Of a stretch of DNA of 22,861 nucleotides, positions 1 to 7,248 are shown in pieces. Source of the DNA: an uncultured Collinsella sp. GTDB lineage: Bacteria; Actinomycetota; Coriobacteriia; Coriobacteriales; Coriobacteriaceae. A program made the translations under genes and the position numbers. The DNA lies in assembly GCA_902496275.1 (NCBI GenBank), contig CABVAC010000031.1, positions 1-22,861 on the forward strand, written 5' to 3'. The notes below the pieces were generated by a model that did no database searches, was not told where the DNA came from, and was given only the letters and a program-made list of their open reading frames with translations. Within the stretch, counting starts at the first letter, position 1; each line of letters opens with the position of its first letter.

Positions 1-92
1 GGGCAACATCGATCGCGAGTTCCGCACGCAAAGGAGAGCACTTAATGTGCTCTCCGTCTTGCGCAGGACTGCCCGAGCAGGCGATGTTGCCC
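1..92. other. Nested inverted-repeat (structured) element
   Basis: Bases 1-11 are the exact reverse complement of 82-92 (GGGCAACATCG / CGATGTTGCCC), and the repeat may extend left beyond the window. Inside it lie a hairpin at 27-63 and a small hairpin at 69-80 (CTGC-CCGA-GCAG). The set could fold as a closed multi-arm structure. It sits just after the stop of the helicase gene. It may be a 3' untranslated or terminator region, the end of a small RNA gene cut by the window edge, or an intergenic repeat. I do not recognise it as a known RNA family. Confidence 0.4.
27..63 (-). terminator. Hairpin downstream of the pcrA helicase gene, possible terminator
   Basis: GGAGAGCAC (33-41) pairs perfectly with GTGCTCTCC (47-55) around a TTAAT loop. 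The stem is extended by CGCAA (27-31) / TTGCG (59-63). It lies 56 bp after the helicase stop. On the minus strand the stem is followed by only a weak T stretch (CTTTGCG), so it could act in either direction or be an RNA structure with another role. Confidence 0.35.
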
Positions 93-118
93 CATACGCC
101 CGCCCGGGTCCGCCGAGA

Positions 119-3019
119 CTACGACAGCTTGACGATCGGTGCAAAACCTTTCATTAGCTTTTTGGTCTGGCCGGTCTTTTCGAATTGAACCTCGATCATG
201 TCTCCGACAACCGAGATCACGGTACCTGTGCCAAAGGTCTTGTGGCTCACGGTATCGCCTGCGGCAAAGTCCTGCGACGCGCTAGCGCGATCGACCTTGC
301 GCTCCACCGTCGGGGACACCTTGGACGAGGGCTTTTTGGCCCGCGGCGCACCCGAGCCAAAGGTCGAGGCAACACGGCCGGCGTCAGGCGAGACCCCACG
401 ATGGCGCTCGGTCCCGTAACTGCTGCCGCCAAAGAAGTCGTCAAAGCTCGATCCACCGCGCGAAGCGGAACCGCCGGTCGAGCGCGTATGCGAACCGAAT
501 ACCTTGCCGCCATACATATCCGAGCCCATGCCCGAGCCAAAGGTGCCGTGACGGTCGCCGCGCTTCTCCCAGCCCGTGCCTTCGAATCCGGCAGAACCGA
601 TGCCGCTAAATTCAATGTCCTCAAACGGAATCTCGTTGAGGAAGCGCGAGCGCGGGTTGGCAGAGGTCGAGCCGTAGGTGCGACGCGTTGCCGCATAGGT
701 CAAGAACAGGCGCTTGCGAGCACGCGTGATGGCAACGTAGGCCAGGCGACGCTCCTCCTCGAGCTTGCCCGGATCATCGCTGCCGCCAAAATCGTGCACG
801 TGCGGGAAGATGCCCTCCTCCATGCCGGCCACGAACACCGCCGGGAACTCCAGGCCCTTGGCGGAGTGGATGGTCATCATGGTGATGGCATGCGTCTCGC
901 CTGCCAAAGAATCCAAGTCGGAGCGCAGGGCAAGCCACTCCATGAGAGCGGGCAGCGCCTTACAGGTGAGCGGACCGTAGGTGCGCTCGATCTCGTCGGC
1001 ATGCACGGCGCCCGCCGGCATCTCCGTCGGCGCGGCATAGGCGTTACCCGCGATGGCAGCAGCCAGGGCATCCTGCGGCGAGAGCGCCGGGGCGGCCAGG
1101 CTATCGAGCGGGTTGGAACCAGCGGCGTCGCGAGCGCCGACCAGCGCCTCAAACGAGGATGCCGGGGCGGACGGTCCCGGCTCAGGCGCAGGCGCGCTCA
1201 CCACGACGGGCTCGGGCTCAGCGCCGGCCGGCACATCGGCAACGCCGGCCGCGCGCAGCTCTTCTAGGCTCTCGAGCGTACCCTCGATATCCTCGTGCGT
1301 CTCCTCAAATTCGGCAGCGACGCCCAGGAATTCCTGGATGTTCTCGGCACGGCTCTCAGACTCCATGGTGCCCTCGGCGCGGAAGGCCTGCAGAAGGCCC
1401 GTCTTATCGACGATCATCTCGACGACGTCCTTGAGCTCGCCGTCCATGCGGCGACCCTCGCGCACCAGCGCCACAAAGCTCGACAGGCCGTTGCGCACCT
1501 TGGCGCTAAACATGCCCGTCTCGGCTGTTGCGATCTCGCAGGCTTGGAAGAACGAGCAGCGGTTGTCGCGTGCCAGCTGCTCAATCTTTTGAATCGAGGT
1601 GGAGCCGATGCCGCGGCGCGGCGTGTTGATGACGCGCTTGACGCTCATCTCGTCGGCCGGGTTCACAATCATCTTAAGATAGGCCATGACGTCGCGGATC
1701 TCGGCACGGTCGAAGAATCGCGTGCCACCCACGATCTTGTAGGGCACGCCTGCGCGCAGGAACATATCTTCGAGAATACGCGACTGAGCGTTGGTGCGGT
1801 AGAACACGGCGATGTCGTCGTAACTCGTGCCCTTGGAGTGCAGCTTCTCGATCTCGCCGGCAATCCAGCGGCCCTCGTCGCGCTCATCGCTTGCCTGGAA
1901 GGCCTGGATCTTCTCGCCATCGCCCTCGGCCGTAAACAGGCGCTTGTCCTTGCGCTGCGAGTTGTGGCGCACCACGGCGTTGGCGGCGCTCAGGATATGG
2001 CCCGTGGAGCGGTAGTTCTGCTCCAGCTTAACGGTCTTGCAGTTTTTAAAGTCCTGCTCAAAGTCCAGGATGTTGGTGATGTCGGCGCCACGCCAGCTAT
2101 AAATGGACTGGTCATCGTCGCCCACGACCATGAGGTTTTGGTACTTGGCGGCCAGCAGGTTAGCGATCTCGTACTGGACGTGGTTGGTGTCCTGATACTC
2201 GTCGACGCTAATGTAGCGGAAGCGCTCCTGGTACTTGTCGAGCACCTCGGGGCGGGTGCGCAGCAGCTCGAGCGTGCGCACGAGCAGGTCGTCGAAGTCC
2301 ATCGCGTTGGCGGCGCGCAGGCGGCGTTCCAGCTCCAAGTAGACCTGCGCGGCCTTTTTGTCGTTGGGGCTGTCGGCGGATTTGAGCATGTCCTCGGGGC
2401 CGATCATGGCGTTTTTGGCCGAACTGATCTTGCTGCGGATCATGTTGATGGGGAATTGCTTTTGCTCGATACCGAGCGCCTGCATAATATCGCGCACCAT
2501 GCGCTTGGAATCGTCGTCATCGTAGATGGTGAACTGACCGGTGTAGCCCAGCAGGTCAGCGTCCTCGCGCAGCATGCGCACGCACATAGCATGGAAGGTG
2601 CACACCCACATGCCGCGGGTACCGCTGGGGATGAGTGCCGCCAGACGCTCGCGCATCTCGGCCGCGGCCTTGTTGGTAAACGTGATGGCAAGGATCTGCC
2701 AGGGCTTAACGCCCAGGTCGCCGAGCATATGTGCGATACGGAAGGTCAAGACGCGGGTCTTGCCCGAGCCGGCGCCGGCAAGGACCAGCAGCGGGCCCTC
2801 GGTGGTCAGGACCGCCTCGCGCTGAGCGGGATTAAGGCTGTCGATGTCGACGAGCGGCTTGGCGGGCTTGGGCGCCGGCGCGGGAGCGTCGTAGATGTCG
2901 AGCGGAACGAGCTCGGGCTCCGGCGCAGCAGGGGCGGTGTATGCATCGAGCGGCACGGGTTCCGGCGCGGGCGGCACAGGTACCGCGACATTCTTTTCCC
3001 AGGGCAAGGGCTGGGTCAT
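119..3019 (-). CDS. pcrA: ATP-dependent 3'-5' DNA helicase, UvrD/PcrA family
   Basis: Superfamily 1A helicase of 966 aa that unwinds DNA in repair and rolling-circle replication and strips RecA filaments, as known for the family. All motifs are visible: I GAGSGKT (82-88), II DEYQDTN (273-279), III GDDDQSIYSWRGAD (about 300-313), IV LEQNYRST (332-339), V TIHSAKGLEF (716-725) and VI AITRARKRL (about 758-766). The last 50 residues (GDTVSHKTFGTGTV...) form the Tudor-like C-terminal domain typical of PcrA. The protein is longer than a usual PcrA (about 720-780 aa). It has a Pro/Ala-rich 55-residue N-terminal extension with two copies of a VPLDxYxAPA motif, and a Pro/Ala-rich linker at about 595-690. 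The ATG at 3019 follows GAGGAG with 6-nt spacing. It is monocistronic and very likely intact. Confidence 0.96.
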   Translation of the reverse strand: MTQPLPWEKNVAVPVPPAPEPVPLDAYTAPAAPEPELVPLDIYDAPAPAPKPAKPLVDIDSLNPAQREAVLTTEGPLLVLAGAGSGKTRVLTFRIAHMLGDLGVKPWQILAITFTNKAAAEMRERLAALIPSGTRGMWVCTFHAMCVRMLREDADLLGYTGQFTIYDDDDSKRMVRDIMQALGIEQKQFPINMIRSKISSAKNAMIGPEDMLKSADSPNDKKAAQVYLELERRLRAANAMDFDDLLVRTLELLRTRPEVLDKYQERFRYISVDEYQDTNHVQYEIANLLAAKYQNLMVVGDDDQSIYSWRGADITNILDFEQDFKNCKTVKLEQNYRSTGHILSAANAVVRHNSQRKDKRLFTAEGDGEKIQAFQASDERDEGRWIAGEIEKLHSKGTSYDDIAVFYRTNAQSRILEDMFLRAGVPYKIVGGTRFFDRAEIRDVMAYLKMIVNPADEMSVKRVINTPRRGIGSTSIQKIEQLARDNRCSFFQACEIATAETGMFSAKVRNGLSSFVALVREGRRMDGELKDVVEMIVDKTGLLQAFRAEGTMESESRAENIQEFLGVAAEFEETHEDIEGTLESLEELRAAGVADVPAGAEPEPVVVSAPAPEPGPSAPASSFEALVGARDAAGSNPLDSLAAPALSPQDALAAAIAGNAYAAPTEMPAGAVHADEIERTYGPLTCKALPALMEWLALRSDLDSLAGETHAITMMTIHSAKGLEFPAVFVAGMEEGIFPHVHDFGGSDDPGKLEEERRLAYVAITRARKRLFLTYAATRRTYGSTSANPRSRFLNEIPFEDIEFSGIGSAGFEGTGWEKRGDRHGTFGSGMGSDMYGGKVFGSHTRSTGGSASRGGSSFDDFFGGSSYGTERHRGVSPDAGRVASTFGSGAPRAKKPSSKVSPTVERKVDRASASQDFAAGDTVSHKTFGTGTVISVVGDMIEVQFEKTGQTKKLMKGFAPIVKLS

Positions 3020-3080
3020 GGGCGACTCCTCATCTGACGGACGGCGCGCCTGCGGGCAGCGCCATAGTTTGAGCCGTACC

Positions 3081-3112
3081 AGTATACCGAGCCGCGCGGA
3101 CTCCGACGCAAA
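3081..3112 (-). promoter_or_regulatory. Candidate pcrA promoter
   Basis: On the minus strand TATACT (3081-3086) resembles a -10 box and TTGCGT (3107-3112) a -35 box. The 20-bp spacer is longer than ideal. It lies about 62 bp upstream of the helicase start codon. Confidence 0.3.
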
Positions 3113-3163
3113 TCACACCACGACTCCGTGCGCCACCGTCAGGCCCGCCCCAGCGGATTTGGC

Positions 3164-3220
3164 GCAATGGGGTCAGGTTAGTCTGCACCATGTTGCTGCA
3201 AAGCAACCTGTTCCCATTGC
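3164..3220. repeat. REP-like imperfect palindrome
   Basis: Bases 3164-3179 pair with 3205-3220 over 16 positions with one G-T pair and one mismatch (GCAATGGG...CAGGTT / AACCTG...CCCATTGC), leaving a 25-nt loop. The core TGGGGTCAGGTTA (3168-3180) resembles cores at 14220-14233 and 16675-16689. The form suggests an extragenic palindrome of the kind moved by IS200-like (RAYT) transposases. No transposase is present here, so this is inference. Confidence 0.4.
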
Positions 3221-3260
3221 ACCAATCAGGGAGCCACCAATGTCACGGCAACGGTAGCGA

Positions 3261-3360
3261 GCGGCGGCCAGAACGAACAAATTGGCATGAAAAGAGGGCG
3301 GCATAGACCTTTTGGTCATGCCGCCCTCTTTGAATGACAAGTTGTCGTTCTGGCCGCCGC
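3261..3360. repeat. 16-bp inverted repeat enclosing the uppP terminator
   Basis: GCGGCGGCCAGAACGA (3261-3276) is an exact reverse complement of 3345-3360. The two arms enclose the terminator hairpin at 3291-3331, so the whole segment can fold into a long two-tier stem. It lies between the uppP stop (3376) and the REP-like element at 3164-3220. Confidence 0.6.
3291..3331 (-). terminator. Strong intrinsic terminator of uppP
   Basis: AAAGAGGGCGGCAT (3291-3304) pairs perfectly with ATGCCGCCCTCTTT (3318-3331), and the stem continues as GACC-TTTT-GGTC with one bulged base. On the minus strand the stem is followed by TTTTC, 45 bp after the uppP stop. It is nearly symmetric with T/A tracts on both sides, so it may also work on the plus strand. 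Confidence 0.85.
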
Positions 3361-3375
3361 GCAGCGTCAACCAAG

Positions 3376-4356
3376 CTACAGGCCGAGCATAGGCTCCAAG
3401 ACGAAGAAGTACGCAAGCACCACGATGCCCAGAACGATGCGGTAGACGCCGAAGCACTTGAAGTCGTGACGGCGGACGAAGCCCATGAGCCACTTGATAG
3501 CGATGAGCGAAACCACAAAGGCCACAACGCAGCCCACGCCCAAGATAGCGACCTCGTTGGCGCCGAACGTACCGCCCTTGATGAAATACTTGACCAGCTT
3601 GAGCGCACTCGCGCCAAACATGACAGGGATGGCTAGGAAGAACGTAAACTTGGAGGCCACCGAACGCGTGCAGCCCAAAAGCAGGCCGCCGATGATGGTG
3701 GAACCGGAGCGCGACGTGCCCGGAATCAGCGAGAGCACCTGGAAGCATCCGATGCCCAGTGCGGTCTTCCAACTCAGGTCCTCGAGCGTGGCGATGGAGC
3801 CAAAGTCCAGATTCTCGTCATCGTCCTCATCCTCAGCGGTAGCCGCGGCGGGCGCCGCAAAGTGCGCACCGGCGGGACGTCCACCCGACACCACAGCACG
3901 CGAACCAAACGAACCGGCAACGGCCATTTCCTCGCGCTTGCTCGCGCGCCAGTTCTCGATCGCGATAAACAGCACGCCGTACACAATAAGCGCCAGCGCC
4001 ACGACGGGAGCATTGTAGAAATGCTCCTCCATCCAGTCGTTGAGCGGCAGACCGATCGCCGCGGCGGGAATGCAGCCGAGCACAATCTTGCCCCACAGCA
4101 CCCAGGTGTCGCGACGGCCCTCCTTGCCCTTGCTGGGCGAGAACGGATTGAGCTCATGGAAGAACAGCACACAGACGGCCAGAATGGCGCCGAGCTGAAT
4201 CACGACCAGGAACATATTCCAGAACGTCTCGCTCACGTTCATCTTGACGAACTCGTCCACCAAGATCATGTGACCGGTCGACGAAACAGGCAGCCATTCG
4301 GTGATGCCCTCGACCAGGCCCATGAAGGCAGATTTTAGAAGCTCGATAATATCCAA
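3376..4356 (-). CDS. uppP: Undecaprenyl-diphosphatase (UppP/BacA family)
   Basis: Polytopic membrane enzyme of 326 aa that hydrolyses undecaprenyl pyrophosphate to the monophosphate, recycling the lipid carrier for peptidoglycan and conferring bacitracin tolerance. Both signature segments are present: EGITEWLPVSSTGH (17-30) and PGTSRSG (212-218). Several hydrophobic helices fit the family, for example 48-67, 115-133, 268-290 and 303-321. The start is TTG at 4356, giving MDIIELLKS as in homologues, preceded by GAGGGGG with 5-nt spacing. The frame stays open upstream to 4674 but would overlap the divergent stress-protein gene and lacks family similarity. An unusual cytoplasmic insert at about 138-190 contains an acidic run (EDEDDDE). 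Transcription ends at the 3291-3331 hairpin. Confidence 0.95.
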   Translation of the reverse strand: MDIIELLKSAFMGLVEGITEWLPVSSTGHMILVDEFVKMNVSETFWNMFLVVIQLGAILAVCVLFFHELNPFSPSKGKEGRRDTWVLWGKIVLGCIPAAAIGLPLNDWMEEHFYNAPVVALALIVYGVLFIAIENWRASKREEMAVAGSFGSRAVVSGGRPAGAHFAAPAAATAEDEDDDENLDFGSIATLEDLSWKTALGIGCFQVLSLIPGTSRSGSTIIGGLLLGCTRSVASKFTFFLAIPVMFGASALKLVKYFIKGGTFGANEVAILGVGCVVAFVVSLIAIKWLMGFVRRHDFKCFGVYRIVLGIVVLAYFFVLEPMLGL

Positions 4357-4604
4357 AGGGACCCCCTCGTTAGACACCCGCCGATATTGTTCTGCGGACG
4401 GTGCGGGCGATGTCCCATTATCAACCGTTGGCGGCGCGCCTGCGCCTACCCTTACCAAAAAACTCGCCCGTTCACAGAATTGCGAGCGGTCAAACCCAAA
4501 TCCTTGGGTATAACTGCAACAAGATAAAGTGTCCGGCGGCCGACGCGCCCGCGCCCGCCCGATGCACGAGCCCCGCGCCCGTGCGATAGACCAAGGAGGA
4601 AACC
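4357..4604. promoter_or_regulatory. Divergent intergenic region between uppP and the universal stress protein gene
   Basis: This 248-bp stretch must carry both promoters. On the plus strand TATAAC (4509-4514) is a plausible -10 box for the stress-protein gene, but no well-spaced -35 is evident. No clear uppP promoter stood out. No other gene is seen. Confidence 0.35.
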
Positions 4605-5042
4605 ATGAACGAGGGCTACACCAAGGTATTTGTTTCACTCGACGGTACTGAGCAGCAGGATTTTGTGCTCGCACGCGCCATCAAGGTCGCCGCGAACAAC
4701 GGCGCCAAGCTAATCATCGGCCACGTTATCGATTCCACGGCGCTCGAGAGCGCCGGTTCCTATCCGGTCGATCTGGTCAACGGCCTAGAGGAGGCATTTA
4801 AGAACTCCATCGCCAAGCAGCTCGAAGAGGCCAAGGCCAATCCCGATATTCCCGAGGTCGAGGTCATGATTCGCGCCGGCCGCATTCGCGAGACGCTCAA
4901 GGACGAGATGCTCGACGTGGTTAAGCCCGACCTGGTGCTCTGCGGCGCCCGCGGCCTGTCCTCGATCAAGTATGCGCTGCTGGGTTCGATTTCGACGTTC
5001 CTGCTGCGCAACACGGACTGCGACATCTTGGTCGTGAAGTAG
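4605..5042 (+). CDS. Universal stress protein, UspA family
   Basis: Single-domain cytosolic Usp of 145 aa, the usual family length. The ATP-binding signature G-x2-G-x9-G-S/T is visible as GARG...GS (G114, G117, G127, S128), so it probably belongs to the nucleotide-binding class. The N-terminal beta strand and D13 (KVFVSLDGTE) fit the fold. The ATG is preceded by AAGGAGGAAACC, a near-perfect Shine-Dalgarno. It is monocistronic, divergent from uppP, and ends in a hairpin terminator at 5189-5220. The specific stress or partner cannot be told from sequence. Confidence 0.93.
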   Translation: MNEGYTKVFVSLDGTEQQDFVLARAIKVAANNGAKLIIGHVIDSTALESAGSYPVDLVNGLEEAFKNSIAKQLEEAKANPDIPEVEVMIRAGRIRETLKDEMLDVVKPDLVLCGARGLSSIKYALLGSISTFLLRNTDCDILVVK

Positions 5043-5056
5043 GTTCCTTCCCGCCG

Positions 5057-5153
5057 GCGCAAGGCCTGCGGGGTTTCCACGGGCACGTCCTCGCCGCGTT
5101 GCGGCTGCGGGATGTGCCCTTAGGAAACCCCTCCCGGCCTCGCGGCCTTCGCA
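5057..5153. repeat. Long imperfect inverted repeat (structured 3' region)
   Basis: Paired arms are AAGGCC (5061-5066) / GGCCTT (5144-5149), GGGGTTTCC (5070-5078) / GGAAACCCC (5123-5131), GGGCAC (5081-5086) / GTGCCC (5114-5119) and GCCGC (5093-5097) / GCGGC (5101-5105). Together they give one long branched hairpin directly after the stress-protein stop and before its terminator. It may be an intergenic repeat of the genome or a structured 3' UTR. Confidence 0.5.
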
Positions 5154-5188
5154 GCCTTACTTCAGCGAGTTGGCTGATAAAAGATGGC

Positions 5189-5220
5189 GTGCCGCCCCGT
5201 TTGGGGCGGCACGTTTTGTT
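5189..5220 (+). terminator. Intrinsic terminator of the universal stress protein gene
   Basis: A perfect 10-bp stem GTGCCGCCCC (5189-5198) / GGGGCGGCAC (5203-5212) has a GTTT loop and is followed by GTTTTGTTT on the plus strand. It lies 146 bp after the stop codon. Confidence 0.85.
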
Positions 5221-5269
5221 TGGGCTGCACGTTTTTGTTTTGGGAGATCCATTTGAGCCTCATAGTTAT

Positions 5270-5329
5270 GTTCACGTTCGGGAACATAGCGCCAGTTGCC
5301 TTAGCTAAGTTCACGTTCGGGAACATAGC
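5270..5329. repeat. Two perfect 21-bp direct repeats, each internally palindromic
   Basis: Bases 5270-5290 are repeated exactly at 5309-5329, separated by 18 bp. Each copy contains GTTC-ACGTTCGG-GAAC. In the first copy the arms extend to ATGTTC/GAACAT. The pair lies between two converging genes, so an operator role is not obvious. A hairpin GCCGTC (5328-5333) / GACGGC (5344-5349) follows it. Confidence 0.7.
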
Positions 5330-5353
5330 CGTCCGCACCGCAAGACGGCCCGG

Positions 5354-6397
5354 CTACTCAAAGTATTGGAACTTGTTCGTTGAGAAGGCAAACGTTACGA
5401 CAAAGCCTTCTCCGGAGTTGGATGCCGCGGTGACGTCGATGCCCATCTTGGAGCACAGGCGCGCCACCAGGTAGAGGCCGATGCCCGTTGCGCGCTTGGT
5501 GGTGCGACCGTTGTCGCCGGTAAAGCCCTTCTCGAACACGCGTGGCAGGTCAGCCGCACACACGCCGCAGCCGTTATCGGCAACGGTGAGCTCGATGCGC
5601 TCGCTCGCCAGGCCCTCGTCCAGCAACGCGCCCGAAAACACAATCTTCGCGCCGTCCTCGCGCGCATATTTAATGCTGTTCTGAATGAGCTGGCCCAGGA
5701 TAAATTCGAGCCATTTTTCGTCGGTAAAGACCTCGAAGTCAAGGTTCTCGCACACCGGAGCCACGTGCGCCGCAATGAGCTCGCGCGCGTTGGCCTTAAT
5801 CGCACCCGTCACCAGGGTCTTAAGATCCCAACGGCGAATCAGGTAATCGCGCTCCACGACTTCCGAGCGCGCGTAGTACAGTGCCTGGTCGATATAGCGC
5901 TCAACGCGAGCCAGCTCGCGACCCAGGTCATCCACACGCGACAGGTCGTCTTCGCTGCCGTCCAGGTTTTCCAAAATCAGATGGGCTGCCGCCAGAGGCA
6001 GCTTGGCCTCGTGGACCCAGCTCTCGATATAGTCGCGATAGTCATCGGTCTGGCGCCTGCCTTCGGCAACCTCGTCGCAAGCGGCTTTGCCCACCCGGCG
6101 CAAGACCTCGTACTCGAGCTCGCCCTCGGCATAGGTCGGACATTGCACCATCTCCTGCACCCATGCGGGACTCTCGAGCTCCCCTACCGCACGCTCCAGC
6201 TGGCGCAGAAAACGACGACGGCGCGCGTACTCGATCACGATGCCGAGCATGCCAAAGATAAAGGACACACCAACCGCCACGACCACGATAGATGCCGGGG
6301 CCCCGGCGACCGTCAGCACAAAGCAGCTCAGCAGCACGCCGCACGCCCACACGGCGACGGGCAGCAGCGCATCTTTAAAGAACTTGCTAAACGACAT
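5354..6397 (-). CDS. Sensor histidine kinase, BceS/GraS-like (intramembrane-sensing type)
   Basis: Membrane histidine kinase of 347 aa. Two closely spaced helices (about 11-31 and 34-55) have almost no extracellular loop, the architecture of intramembrane-sensing kinases that respond to cell-wall antibiotics through a partner ABC transporter. The phosphoacceptor is H129 (SWVHEAKLPLAA). The ATPase domain shows N240 (QLIQNSIKYA), DNGCG (274-278), VFEKGF (287-292) and GIGL (305-308). ATG 6397 is chosen because AGGTG lies upstream and the resulting MSFSKFFKD start resembles homologues. A GTG at 6406 would add three residues. It follows the regulator gene by 9 bp in one operon. No bceAB-type transporter is in this window. 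The ligand is unknown. Confidence 0.9.
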   Translation of the reverse strand: MSFSKFFKDALLPVAVWACGVLLSCFVLTVAGAPASIVVVAVGVSFIFGMLGIVIEYARRRRFLRQLERAVGELESPAWVQEMVQCPTYAEGELEYEVLRRVGKAACDEVAEGRRQTDDYRDYIESWVHEAKLPLAAAHLILENLDGSEDDLSRVDDLGRELARVERYIDQALYYARSEVVERDYLIRRWDLKTLVTGAIKANARELIAAHVAPVCENLDFEVFTDEKWLEFILGQLIQNSIKYAREDGAKIVFSGALLDEGLASERIELTVADNGCGVCAADLPRVFEKGFTGDNGRTTKRATGIGLYLVARLCSKMGIDVTAASNSGEGFVVTFAFSTNKFQYFE

Positions 6398-6406
6398 AGC
6401 CAGCAC

Positions 6407-7078
6407 CTAGACCGAATAGCCCTGGCCGCGATGCGTGGTCAGATACCCCTTGACGCCGATTTTTTCGAGCGTGGTGCGCAGGCGGTTGATGTTGACGGTG
6501 AGCGTATTGTCGTCCACGAAGGCGTCGGAGTCCCACAGGTCCTGCATGATGGCCGAGCGCGAGACGATCTTGCCCGCACGGCTCAGAAGCAGCGAGAGAA
6601 TACGCAGCTCGTTTTTGGTGAGCTCGGTACTGGTACCGGTCTGCATGTTGGTGACCATGGAGCGAGCGAGATCGAGCTCCAGGCCCTTGTGGACAAGCGT
6701 GCTGCGCTCGCCCGCCGCCGCGGTGCGACGCAGCAAGGCATTGATGCGCGCCACGAGCACACGGGCGCTATAGGGCTTGGGAACAAAGTCGTCCGCGCCG
6801 AGCGTCATGGCCATGACCTCGTCGATCTCGGTCGTGCGCGACGTGAGGACGATGATGGGAACCTCGGATTCGCGGCGAACCTCGTGGCAGATATGCTGGC
6901 CGTCCTTGACGGGAAGCGTGAGGTCGAGCAGCACCAGGTCGGGCGCGGCGGCGAGAATATCGCGCGAGACATGCTCAAACGATTCGCAGGCCTCGATTTC
7001 AAACCCGGCGCGGGCAAGGATGTCGATAAGTTCACGACGAATGGGCTCGTCGTCCTCAACGACATAGATCAGCGCCAT
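6407..7078 (-). CDS. OmpR-family response regulator (BceR/GraR-like)
   Basis: DNA-binding regulator of 223 aa paired with the kinase just downstream. The receiver domain (1-115) has the acidic pocket EDD (8-10), phosphoacceptor D52 (LLDLTLP), T79 and K101. The OmpR-type winged helix spans about 125-223 (TKNELRILSLLLSRAG...NRLRTTLEKIG). ATG 7078 is chosen over the in-frame ATG 7090 because GGGAGGA lies 5 nt upstream of it. It is the first gene of a two-gene operon. Probable targets are cell-envelope or peptide-resistance genes located elsewhere, inferred from the kinase type only. Confidence 0.93.
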   Translation of the reverse strand: MALIYVVEDDEPIRRELIDILARAGFEIEACESFEHVSRDILAAAPDLVLLDLTLPVKDGQHICHEVRRESEVPIIVLTSRTTEIDEVMAMTLGADDFVPKPYSARVLVARINALLRRTAAAGERSTLVHKGLELDLARSMVTNMQTGTSTELTKNELRILSLLLSRAGKIVSRSAIMQDLWDSDAFVDDNTLTVNINRLRTTLEKIGVKGYLTTHRGQGYSV

Positions 7079-7116
7079 GTGTCCTCCCATTTCGCGTAAC
7101 TTGCACCTTTCACACC

Positions 7117-7145
7117 ATTATGCCCACAGCGTCGCAGCGATACGA
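7117..7145 (-). promoter_or_regulatory. Candidate promoter of the two-component operon
   Basis: On the minus strand CATAAT (7117-7122) is a reasonable -10 box, with TCGTAT (7140-7145) 17 bp upstream as a poor -35. It lies about 40 bp before the regulator start codon. Confidence 0.35.
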
Positions 7146-7197
7146 CCCCGTGGGCACCTAATGTGACAAAAGCGTTCGGTAGTCTTGAGAGAAAATA

Positions 7198-7228
7198 GGG
7201 GCCGACCGGTCCTAAACCGATCGGCCCC
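7198..7228 (-). terminator. Intrinsic terminator of the aminotransferase operon
   Basis: GGGGCCGACCGGT (7198-7210) pairs with ACCGATCGGCCCC (7216-7228) with one mismatch. On the minus strand the stem is followed by TATTTTCTCTC, 20 bp after the aminotransferase stop. Confidence 0.8.
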
Positions 7229-7248
7229 ATCACTTCGACCACGAGTCT

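Noticed and set aside
185..3037. Long plus-strand open frames (185-1267 and 1295-3037) opposite the helicase gene
   Set aside because: They mirror the helicase in a GC-rich genome, lack ribosome-binding sites and domain motifs, and the minus strand has a complete PcrA motif set.
5270..5329. A minimal CRISPR array
   Set aside because: There are only two short repeats with an 18-bp spacer and no cas genes in the window.
5270..5329. LexA/SOS boxes
   Set aside because: The palindrome is GTTC...GAAC, the reverse of the GAAC...GTTC arrangement, and it lies between converging genes without a promoter.
5765..7099. A 444-codon plus-strand frame across the two-component genes
   Set aside because: It is an antisense shadow of two intact genes with clear motifs.
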